Assembly (NCBI GenBank): GCA_035566435.1
Contig: DATMRF010000022.1
Span: forward strand, 62,001-126,000
Direction: 5' to 3'
Length of the DNA stretch: 64,000 nt
Origin: DATMRF01 sp035566435
GTDB taxonomy: Bacteria > Verrucomicrobiota > Verrucomicrobiia > Limisphaerales > UBA8199
Part shown: piece by piece, positions 54,476 through 62,654 of the stretch
Numbering within the stretch: the first letter of the stretch is position 1
Layout: the number at the start of each line of letters is the position of its first letter
Notes under the pieces: generated by a model
Databases searched by the model: none
What the model saw: only the letters and a program-made list of their open reading frames with translations
What the model was told of the DNA's origin: nothing
Position numbers and translations under genes: made by a program

Positions 54476-55474
54476 TTACAGCTTCGCGTGGACGAGTTCC
54501 GCCCGTTTCTCGATAAACTGCGCGAGGATGCTAACGGCGATCTCCATCACGCTTTTCGAGCGTATTTTGATCCCCACCGGGCACGCGACGCGTTCCAAAT
54601 CCGCTGGCGTCGCGATCCCTTCTTCCCTGAAATGTTCGAAGATCGTGCGGGCTTTGCGCGCGCTGCCGATCATGCCCAAAAAGAGGAACGGTTTGTGAAC
54701 CCAATGCCGCAGCACCAGCGCATCGTGTCGATGACCGCGCGTCACGATCAGCCCGAAACTCGGCGCCTCCCCCAGCGGCAGCGGCAACAGTTTTTCCCAC
54801 ACGTCGGCCCTTAGCGAAACCTCGCGCGGAAAAAACTCGTAGTTCGCAAGGGCCGGCCGGTCGTCGAACACAGTGACCGCAAAATCCAACTGGCAGGCCA
54901 GCGGCGCGACGGCCTGGGCGATGTGGCCCGCCCCGGCCACCCACAACGCGCAGGGCGGATGGATCGTCTCCCGGTAAAGCCAGTCGGCCGCCCATGATGC
55001 CCCTGCCGGCTGAGCGCCCTGGTCGGTTACAGTGCGGGCAATCGAGAATTCCTTGCGCACACCCCAATCCAGCGCCGACTTTCGCTCCGCCAGTTCTGCC
55101 CAGAAAGCCTCTCCCGCGCGCTGGGCCTGCGGCAGGATCAAGCCCTCCACCTTGCCGCCGCAAATCAAGCCGTCGTCCCAGCCGAAGTCGTGGTCGAGGA
55201 GCAGGTCGAAGGTTGCGGGTTGACCAGTCCGCAGCGATTGCACGGCCCGATGTTGAATCTCAGCTTCCAGGCAGCCGCCGCCAAGCGTGCCGATAATCCG
55301 GCCATCCGGGTAGAAAACAGCTTTGGCCCCCAGTTTTTGCGGGCTGGACCCTTTCGCCCCCGAGATGATGCCGAGCGCGACGGCTTCGTTGTTGCGTGCT
55401 GCTTCCGCCAGCGCCTCGAAAACCGGGTTGCGAACCAGACTTCTCACCGGCTGCTCAGTAAATAAAGAATGCAC
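54476..55474 (-). CDS. XdhC/CoxI family maturation protein
   Basis: The 332-residue protein has the N-terminal XdhC motif NNEAVALGIISGAKGSSPQK, then LGAKAVFYPDGRIIGTLGGG CLEAEI, and a C-terminal Rossmann domain (ALWVAGAGHIAQAVAPLACQ, VFDDRPALANYEFFP, FLGMIGSARKARTIFEHFRE). XdhC proteins bind molybdenum cofactor and insert it, after sulfuration, into xanthine dehydrogenase-type enzymes. No molybdoenzyme gene is visible in the window. It converges with the GAF gene, with no gap. Its 5' end overlaps the stop of a small membrane protein gene by 31 bp. Confidence 0.9.
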   Translation of the reverse strand: MHSLFTEQPVRSLVRNPVFEALAEAARNNEAVALGIISGAKGSSPQKLGAKAVFYPDGRIIGTLGGGCLEAEIQHRAVQSLRTGQPATFDLLLDHDFGWDDGLICGGKVEGLILPQAQRAGEAFWAELAERKSALDWGVRKEFSIARTVTDQGAQPAGASWAADWLYRETIHPPCALWVAGAGHIAQAVAPLACQLDFAVTVFDDRPALANYEFFPREVSLRADVWEKLLPLPLGEAPSFGLIVTRGHRHDALVLRHWVHKPFLFLGMIGSARKARTIFEHFREEGIATPADLERVACPVGIKIRSKSVMEIAVSILAQFIEKRAELVHAKL

Positions 55475-55611
55475 ACCACGATCGCGGAGGTCAACAACCC
55501 TACCGCAATCGACCAGCCCAAAATCTTTTTCCGCTTCTGCCTGAGATTCTTGCCCCCCATCCCCGGCAGCAGGTAAAATCTTTGCCTCGGTTTGCGCTTA
55601 AACGGCCACAT
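55444..55611 (-). CDS. Small single-helix membrane protein
   Basis: From the ATG at 55611 (MWPFKRKPRQRFYLLPGMGG) the 55-residue frame has a basic N-terminus (NLRQKRKKI) and a single helix (GWSIAVGLLTSAIVVCILYL) ending LSSR, so the basic end should face the cytoplasm. The residues before this start do not look like protein. It overlaps xdhC by 31 bp and precedes it on the same strand, so it may be its operon partner. No family is recognised, and a chance frame remains possible. Confidence 0.5.
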   Translation of the reverse strand: MWPFKRKPRQRFYLLPGMGGKNLRQKRKKILGWSIAVGLLTSAIVVCILYLLSSR

Positions 55612-55699
55612 AAGTCCACGCCGGCTTACACTTTGCGCTATCCCAAACCGCAATGTCAATCCGCGAAGCATTTGTCTGGAAATCCCTTTGAGGGGTCTG

Positions 55700-56968
55700 T
55701 CAAGGCACCGAATATTCGGCCATCGTGCGGCCGTTTTCATCCGTCTGCCATGCCTTCCGCAACTTCCGGGGACTGTGCTCAGACGCCCGGGTCACTCGAT
55801 AATGATAACCCCCCGAATCACCCTTCTTCAGAAGCTCCAGGGTGCCGGAACTGAGTGTATGACAGTGAAAAGTGGCGCTCCTGGGAAATCTATCAGTTGT
55901 TGACCACCCAGGCAGTTGGCCTCTCTTCTTGAGACTCGCCAGGAATTTATACACTGATCTTCCCTCTGCTCGTTGTTCTTTAACCGTAAGGGAAAGCGGT
56001 CCAGTGCTCGTGCGTTTGAGATAAAGGGTCCTTTTCGGAAAATCCAAGGTGACGAGATGGCGCGCCAGGAAGCGGAGTCCGATGCCGTTGAACTTCATAT
56101 GTGAATCGCCGCTTGAAACCATGTTTTCATCCAGCCTCTGCACGTCGATTTCAGGATGTGTTTCGCCGGCGAGCAAACCATTGGGAGAACGAGCCTGACC
56201 GTTTGTCGCTGGGAGCGCCGGGTTGGTCCATTGCTCGAACAATGCTGACCCGAGCCAGCCGTCGCTATTACACCCGGTATCAATCAGCGAACCGGGAGTT
56301 TGGCTGCCGTCTAGGTTTTCGCGGATAACTGGACATGCTTCGCCGAGGTCAGGCAGCGAAAATGGTTTGCCCCAGCCCGCCCGGTTCGTGTGTTCGCCGT
56401 CGAGAAAGCGTATTTCGTTAGCACCAAAATCCAACTGGATCCAATAATGCTCCAGGACATCCATGCCGAGGACCCCCGCGATGGGATGACCCACCTCCGA
56501 TCCGATCACCAACTCCAAATCAATGGTGGCGACGTTGGTGCCGGTCATCAGCAACGGAGCGCCTCCCAGGTAGAGCTTGGGTGCCCCATGGACCCCCGCA
56601 TCACCTTCGACGCCAAAATGCCAGGACGTGTCTGTGCCGAGGCGCTTCCCCAATATTGGCTCCAGGGATTTATCGAAACAAGTGCCTGAAGCGCCGGTGT
56701 CGAGAAAAAAGGGTAACTCCTCGCCGCTCTCCAACCGCAGCGTCACAAACAACCAGCTGCCGCGGCCTGCATCTTTGTTCATCTTCACGCCAGCAGGCAA
56801 CTTGCCCGCCAGAGGGATGCCGGCGGAATGAGGCGCTGTGGCGCAAGAACACAACAGCAACAGACTCAACAACGCGCAAGCGGTTTGAAATGTTCGGGCG
56901 AGGCGTGGTAGGACAACAGCTGACGATCCCGGCCGTTCATGATTCTGAGCATTCAAGGCAACCGGCAT
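55700..56968 (-). CDS. Lipoprotein retropepsin-like aspartic protease
   Basis: From ATG 56968 the protein has a lipoprotein signal (FQTACALLSLLLLCSCATAP). The protease domain has the active-site motif LPFFLDTGASGTCFDKSLEP (D-T-G-A/S), the flap and hydrophobic region GHPIAGVLGMDVLEHYWIQL, and a second PGSLIDTGCNSDGWLG. A beta-rich tail follows, with HMKFNGIGLRFLARHLVTLD and FPKRTLYLK. Two D-T-G motifs in one chain suggest a tandem rather than dimeric enzyme. A longer frame reaching 57274 reads through a family A palindrome, but this is more likely untranslated leader. Outer-membrane or periplasmic location is expected. Confidence 0.78.
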   Translation of the reverse strand: MPVALNAQNHERPGSSAVVLPRLARTFQTACALLSLLLLCSCATAPHSAGIPLAGKLPAGVKMNKDAGRGSWLFVTLRLESGEELPFFLDTGASGTCFDKSLEPILGKRLGTDTSWHFGVEGDAGVHGAPKLYLGGAPLLMTGTNVATIDLELVIGSEVGHPIAGVLGMDVLEHYWIQLDFGANEIRFLDGEHTNRAGWGKPFSLPDLGEACPVIRENLDGSQTPGSLIDTGCNSDGWLGSALFEQWTNPALPATNGQARSPNGLLAGETHPEIDVQRLDENMVSSGDSHMKFNGIGLRFLARHLVTLDFPKRTLYLKRTSTGPLSLTVKEQRAEGRSVYKFLASLKKRGQLPGWSTTDRFPRSATFHCHTLSSGTLELLKKGDSGGYHYRVTRASEHSPRKLRKAWQTDENGRTMAEYSVP

Positions 56969-57372
56969 GCCCGCAAAGCATACGAAAACCAGATGGGCCG
57001 TGACAATGGAAACCAACCTGTCCGCGTAAGTCCTCAGTGCAGGTCGGCCGGGGCGTACGATTCCAATCGTGCGCCCCTTCCAAGACTGAACGCGCGCAAG
57101 GTCAGTAGTCGGCGTTCTCTGTAGGAGACGACGTAAGAAGTCTCTGATCTCCCACCGGGTCGCGATTCGCGCGGCGGGCTTAAGACTCCTTCTGTCGTCT
57201 CCGATAAAGCGCTCAGGGAAGTACCTTCTGGCTCGTAGCAGTCGAGTCACCAAACAGTGTCCGCTCGCCGACACACGAACCCAGCGTTCGCACGCTCATA
57301 TCTCCGTTATCCGTTTCGTGTTCAATTCCCGGTAAATCGCTATCCATAAAATCCGTCAACCCGTCAAGTGGT
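56969..57372. other. Divergent promoter region with palindromic repeat, family A, copy 3
   Basis: This region lies between the protease and SGNH-TPR genes, transcribed away from each other. The repeat is at 57120-57206. No other feature is recognised. Confidence 0.55.
57120..57206. repeat. Palindromic repeat, family A, copy 3 (degenerate)
   Basis: The arms at 57120-57143 and 57183-57206 are inverted with 5 mismatches in 24. The left arm and following TCTGATCTCCC agree with copy 1 well into the loop, so the copies share ancestry beyond the arms. Confidence 0.85.
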
Positions 57373-59688
57373 GTGACGCGTTTGCCCTTCACTCCCAGGT
57401 TGCAAGCGATTCGCCGAAAAGCTTCAATGATTCGGTTGAGCCGTCGAAGCAAAAAGAACCATCCGCCGAGCGCTGACCCTCGAACTCCCCCAAAGCCGTT
57501 CCCCAGACGGCGACTCTGGCTTTTTCGCCTGACGCTGCTGCTCCTTCCGTTTGTCCTGCTCGGCCTGCTGGAGGTCTCGCTGCGGCTGGGCCGTTACGGG
57601 TACGATCCGCATTTCTTCAATCGCCTCAACATTGGCGGCCAGGAGTTCTTCGTCCAAAACGAGGATTTCAGCTTGCGATTCTTCCCGAAGGAAGTCGTTC
57701 GCAATCCCGGTCCAGTCCGATTTCCCGTTCACAAGGCGCCCGGCACATTCCGTATTTTTGTCCTGGGCGAGTCGGCCGCAATGGGCGACCCTGCACCGAG
57801 TGTCGCGCCGTCCCGTTACGTTGAAATGCTCCTCCGGGAAGAATATCCGGACCGGAAGTTTGAGGTCATCAACGTTGCCTTCACCGCCATCAACTCGCAC
57901 GTCATCCTGCCCATCGCCCGCGAGTGCGCCGCGCACGAAGGCGATTTGTGGATCATCTACATGGGCAACAACGAAATGGTGGGGCCCTTCGGTGCGGGAA
58001 CGGTTTTCGGACGCCAGGCGCCGCCGTTGCCATATGTTCGCCTGGTGACCGCCCTGCAGCGGCTCCGGATAGGTCAGTGGCTCACGGACCTGGGGCGCAA
58101 ATTTACGGGCCGCGCCGAAAAAGTAACCACGTGGGGCGGGATGGGGATGTTCCTGCACAATCAGCTCGCGCCGGACAGCCCCCTCAAGGCAACCGTTTAC
58201 CGCAATTTCCAGCGAAATCTGCATGATATCGTGCGCCTCGGGGTTGGTTCCGGCGCGAAAGTCCTGCTGAACACCGTTGCCGTGAATCTCAAAGACTGTC
58301 CCCCCTTCGCTTCGATGACCGACAGCCATCTTTCACCCGCCGACCGCGCGCAGTTTGACTCGCTTTACACGAACGGGCTGCAAGCCGCGGCTCAACCGGA
58401 TTTCGCCAAAGCAGCGGAGTTCTTCCACCAGGCCGCCACGCTTGATGCCAGGTCGGCCGACCTCCAATTCCATTGGGGCCAGTGTTTGCTCACCCAATCA
58501 AATGTCGAGAGTGCGCGGCAGCATTTTCAGCTCGCGTGCGATAACGATGCCCTGCCTTTCCGCGCCGACTCGCGCATCAATGCCGCCATCCGCGCTGAGC
58601 GCAGAAAGCTCGGCGCCGACAATCTGATTCTCTTCGACGCCGCCGCCGCGCTGGCGTCGGGCAGCGGAGAAGGACTTTGCGGCCGGGAAACCTTTTTTGA
58701 ACATGTCCATTTCGATTTTGACGGGCGTTATCGGCTCGGGCGCGCTTGGGCGGAACAAATCGAGCCGCTACTCCCGCACAACACCAACGCGTGGGTTTCG
58801 CAGGCGGCCTGCGAACAACTGCTGGGCTTGTCGGCGTGGAATCGCGCGCAGGTCATTCATTTTGCCGACGAGCGGATGCAATTGCCTCCCTTAAGCAGCC
58901 AGGCCAACAACGGGCCGCGCCGGGACGCTCTGGAGGCGCGAATAAATCAGTCACGCGGGCAGATGAACGCGAACAATGCGGCGGAGACGCGGAAGGGATT
59001 TTTGAAACTGTTGGGGCAGCGGCCGGACGATTTTCTTCTGCACCAGGATTTTGCCGTGTTCCTGGAGCTCGTTGGCGACGCGGTGGACGCGGGCAGGGAA
59101 TGGCAGCGTTACCTCGAGCTGGTTCCGCAGGACAGTCTCGGATATTACCAAGCCGGTCGACTGCTCATTGTGCAGCAACGGTATGCCGAGGCCGAGCGCC
59201 TGCTCCGGCGCGCGCTGGCCATCCGGCCGAGCCGCACCGACGCGTGGATTGAGCTCGGCAACGCCCTGGCCTTGCAGCAGAAATACGTTGAGGCCCTTGT
59301 CAGTTATTCCACCGCGCTCAAACAGGACCCGCAAAATTCCCAGACGCTCCTTCGCCGCGGCAAAGTTCTGGCCCATCTCAACCGTCACGCCGAGGCAATG
59401 GACAGTTATCGCGCAGCCATCCAGTTGAATCCGGCAGACGGTCTGTCGCACCACGAATTAGCCCTCGAACTGGTCGCGGCCGGGGACCCGGTCGCGGCAG
59501 GTGAGGAATTCGCCCAGGCGGCACGGTTGAATCCGGACAGCGTGGCGGCGCGGTTCGATTATGGCACCTGGCTGCTAAAGCAGAACCAACGGGCTGACGC
59601 CCAACGCGAATTCGAGGCAGTTATTCGCCTTGACCCGGGCAATGCCAGGGCCCAACAAGCCCTTGCTCGGTTGCGGTCGATAAGGTGA
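57373..59688 (+). CDS. SGNH hydrolase-like domain fused to TPR repeats, membrane-anchored
   Basis: A basic N-terminus and one transmembrane helix (LWLFRLTLLLLPFVLLGLLE, about residues 48-68) precede an SGNH-type domain: TFRIFVLGESAAMGDPAPSV (block I GES), WIIYMGNNEMVGPFGAG (block with Asn) and TFFEHVHFDFDGRYRLG with the His. Several TPR units follow over about residues 540-765, such as LGYYQAGRLLIVQQRYAEAE and DAWIELGNALALQQKYVEAL. The domain could act as an esterase or acyltransferase on envelope glycans, with the TPRs as a partner-binding arm. The second Met (57427) is another start candidate. Confidence 0.8.
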   Translation: MTRLPFTPRLQAIRRKASMIRLSRRSKKNHPPSADPRTPPKPFPRRRLWLFRLTLLLLPFVLLGLLEVSLRLGRYGYDPHFFNRLNIGGQEFFVQNEDFSLRFFPKEVVRNPGPVRFPVHKAPGTFRIFVLGESAAMGDPAPSVAPSRYVEMLLREEYPDRKFEVINVAFTAINSHVILPIARECAAHEGDLWIIYMGNNEMVGPFGAGTVFGRQAPPLPYVRLVTALQRLRIGQWLTDLGRKFTGRAEKVTTWGGMGMFLHNQLAPDSPLKATVYRNFQRNLHDIVRLGVGSGAKVLLNTVAVNLKDCPPFASMTDSHLSPADRAQFDSLYTNGLQAAAQPDFAKAAEFFHQAATLDARSADLQFHWGQCLLTQSNVESARQHFQLACDNDALPFRADSRINAAIRAERRKLGADNLILFDAAAALASGSGEGLCGRETFFEHVHFDFDGRYRLGRAWAEQIEPLLPHNTNAWVSQAACEQLLGLSAWNRAQVIHFADERMQLPPLSSQANNGPRRDALEARINQSRGQMNANNAAETRKGFLKLLGQRPDDFLLHQDFAVFLELVGDAVDAGREWQRYLELVPQDSLGYYQAGRLLIVQQRYAEAERLLRRALAIRPSRTDAWIELGNALALQQKYVEALVSYSTALKQDPQNSQTLLRRGKVLAHLNRHAEAMDSYRAAIQLNPADGLSHHELALELVAAGDPVAAGEEFAQAARLNPDSVAARFDYGTWLLKQNQRADAQREFEAVIRLDPGNARAQQALARLRSIR

Positions 59689-59999
59689 CAGAAGCCCAGA
59701 TTGGTTTCCACCAATGTCACAATATCCTGGTGGGTAGCGCTTTACGCCTGCCACAACGGGTCCCGTCGAGGGCCAAAACTTTGACTAAAACCAACCACGT
59801 TATGGGTCGTGCTCGATTGCTTACGCTGTCCTCTCTTTATGCGACTACCCCGTTCGCGCCAAAATAATTAATCTCGCCTCAAGTTCTGGTGAACTGGCGA
59901 TCCTGCCCGTACAGGTCGCGCCGGCAGCCAGCCAAATTGAACACAACATGAAAATGATCACACAAGACCCCCTTGTGATTATGCGAAACTCCAAAATCA

Positions 60000-62350
60000 T
60001 GACTAGAAACCCGATAACGCATCTGTCAGCGGTTTGTCTGGCGGCCTCGGCAGTGGTGCTTGGCTCGCTCGGCGCCAAAGCGGCCACCCAGAACGTTACC
60101 CTGGATCCGTCCCGGGCTTATAACGGCTACGAGAACATTTATACCAACGGCTTGGTCAACACTACCTGGCCTGCCTACAAGTCGGATTATCTAGGCGCAG
60201 GCACCTCCTTCCCCAACCAATCGAGCATTGACACCTCGGGTAATGTGACGATTGCGCCAAGTATCAGGCCGGACCAACTGTTCCCCACCGATACGCTGAT
60301 CTGGGCGGACGCCTCAGGCTCTAGTGCGGCCATTTGTAGGGACATCGAAGATTTCTACGCCGAATCCCTGTCGTTCGGCGCCGGCGATACCGTTCTGTTC
60401 TCCGGCATTCTCACTGCTAACACCCTCGCGGCGCCTTACAAGGACACCGCTATCGCGTTCATCAAGGACTATGATTCCACCTGGGCGTTCAAAGGCATCC
60501 AGTCCGTGAATCTCAATACGCTAACCAATGGGCAGCCGTTTGTGGTTACCTACCCCGCAATTTCCGCCGCCGGCGACCACGTGCAATGGGGCCTGGAATG
60601 GGCTGGCCCACCTTCTCGCGCCGCAACCGTCGCCAGTTTGGGGTCTGCCACGATTGCCACCAATCTGATCGCAGCGCCGCCACCCTCGAAAACCGTCAAC
60701 GTTTCGGTCGATCACAATCAATATTGGGCCGCCTACCAGACGGTTAATGCGGGGGCAGCTTATACCGCCGGTTACCTGGGCGCCGGTGGGGCACCTGATA
60801 TTCAAGGGACCATTTCCGCCTCCGACGTTGTGCGTTGCGCACCGGACGTGCGGATGGACAAACTCTTCCATACCGACACGACTATTTGGGCTGACGCCAC
60901 TGGCTTGAGCGATCCCAATCCCGGTGTGACTGTCGATAGCACCTACTACGTTGATACGGGTTCGATCGCCGTCAATGGCGACACTGTGATCTTTTCGGGT
61001 CAGCTCTTGACCAACACCTTGGCGGGCGCCGATGCTACCTCCATCGTCGCCTTCATCAAGGACTTCGACAGCACTTGGGGTTACCACGGCATGCAAACGA
61101 CGTATCTATGGCCGCTCACCAATGGCGAGGTGTTTTCCGTTGAGAAGGTCATCCAGGGTGGCGGCAGTCACATCCAATACGGCTTTGAATGGGTAGGCCC
61201 GCCCGCGCGCACCAACCCCGCCGCGGCCAGCTTCGTCGACAATATGGGATACGTCCTGGTAACCAACCAATTGGTGCTCACCACCGTCGGGATCGCTGCA
61301 ATCAATCCTAGCCCGGCCCAGGTGCAACTCGGATCTAACATCACCGTCACGGCCGTCGCGACCGGCAGCGGGTTGACTTTCCAATGGAGCAAGGGTGGAG
61401 TCAACCTGACGAATGGTGCCGGGATCTCGGGCGCCACCAACAACGCGCTCACCTTGAGCAACGTGCAGGGCAACCAGGAAGGACTCTATTCGCTCGTCGT
61501 CAAGGATTCCGGTGGCAACACCGCCTCGAATGCCGTTTCATTGTTTGTCTTTAACCCGGGCTGGCTCTATTTCGATCGGGCCTACAACCCCTTCAACGGC
61601 TATATCAACGTGTGGAACGGGGCCAAACTGATCAGCAGCCGGCCCTCCAGTGGCGCCGCCGGCACCTCACCCACAGCCAGCTTCGGGTTCGCGGTTGCGC
61701 CCAGCTCGTTGGTGCGCGCCAGCATGAACACAAGCGATGACGTGATCACGCTGCAGCCCAACACCTACGTCTATGACAACGCCACCAATACGTCGGATGC
61801 CAACTACATCAATCCTGACGGCAGTTCCGCCGCTTATCTCGAGCAAGACTATTACATGCAGAACAACTCCCTCGTAGGGGATACGCTCGTGTTCGCCGGC
61901 TATTGCTCCAGCAATAGCCTTGACCCGAAATATACCGCCACCGCCTGGATCAAGGTGAGTCAGGATTGGAGTGTTGAAAACCGGTACGACACCAATCTCG
62001 TGGCTGGGAAGCCGTTTATTCTGACCGTCCCCGCGAGTGCCACGACGGGCAAAAGCTTCGTCCAATGCGGGTTCGCCATATGGGGTCCGGACAACTCCGG
62101 GACTAATCCCATTACGCAAGGCGCCTGCGAGGTCAAAGTCTATTCGCCCCTCTCTGCGACCCACTCCGGCGGCAACCCAAACCTGGGATTCCCGACCGTG
62201 ATCAACCATGATTACACTCTGCAATATAAGACCAACCTCACGGACAGCTCCTGGCAGAGCTACAGCACCAACCGCGGAACCGGCAACACCGTCACGGTGC
62301 CGGATGCGACGGGTTCAAAACATCGGTTCTACCGGTTGTGGATTCAGTAA
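60000..62350 (+). CDS. Secreted protein with three related domains, an Ig-like domain and FYR C-terminus
   Basis: A signal peptide (LSAVCLAASAVVLGSLGAKA) precedes three related domains of about 200 residues. The shared elements are YNGYENIYTNG/YWAAYQTVNAG/FNGYINVWNGA, DTLIWADASG/DTTIWADATG, TVLFSGILTANTL/TVIFSGQLLTNTL/TLVFAGYCSSNSL and IAFIKDYDSTWAF/VAFIKDFDSTWGY/TAWIKVSQDWSV. Between the second and third lies an Ig-like module (VQLGSNITVTAVATGSGLTF QWSKGG). The end reads DYTLQYKTNLTDSSWQSYST...HRFYRLWIQ, like the end of the 26908 protein. The function is unknown; export to the cell surface or medium is expected. ATGs at 59948 and 59981 are other possible starts. Confidence 0.75.
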
Positions 62351-62654
62351 TGCGAGTTCGTCAAATTTGACGTTCCGTCGCCAAGTCTGTATCCGTCGGG
62401 CCCGCGCGCCGTTGCGGGCTCGACGGAAATTTCTTCTGGGAGCCAACGCCGCGAGACTGGGATTTCGCCCATTGAACCCATAAACCTGGGCGGGGACGGC
62501 CACGTCCCCGGAACGTCCCGGCAACAGGTTCGCTACAGGGACGTGGCCGTCCCCGCCCCGGTTCACGGAGGCTCCATTCAGATTGCCCGGCCGGCAGTGA
62601 AAAATCCTGTTACCCGCAATGGCGCCGCGTAATATGCGTCCTGGTGACAAACGA
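62351..62654. other. Intergenic region with an inverted pair of family B repeats
   Basis: Repeats at 62486-62511 and 62537-62562 face each other across 25 bp and could form a hairpin with arms of about 25 bp in RNA. No T run follows, so a standard terminator is not supported. Confidence 0.65.
62486..62562. repeat. Inverted pair of family B repeats
   Basis: The left arm CCTGGGCGGGGACGGCCACG (continuing TCCCC) and the right arm GGGACGTGGCCGTCCCCGCC (continuing CCGG) are inverted copies with few mismatches. Single copies are at 13614-13640 and 49250-49268. Confidence 0.85.
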
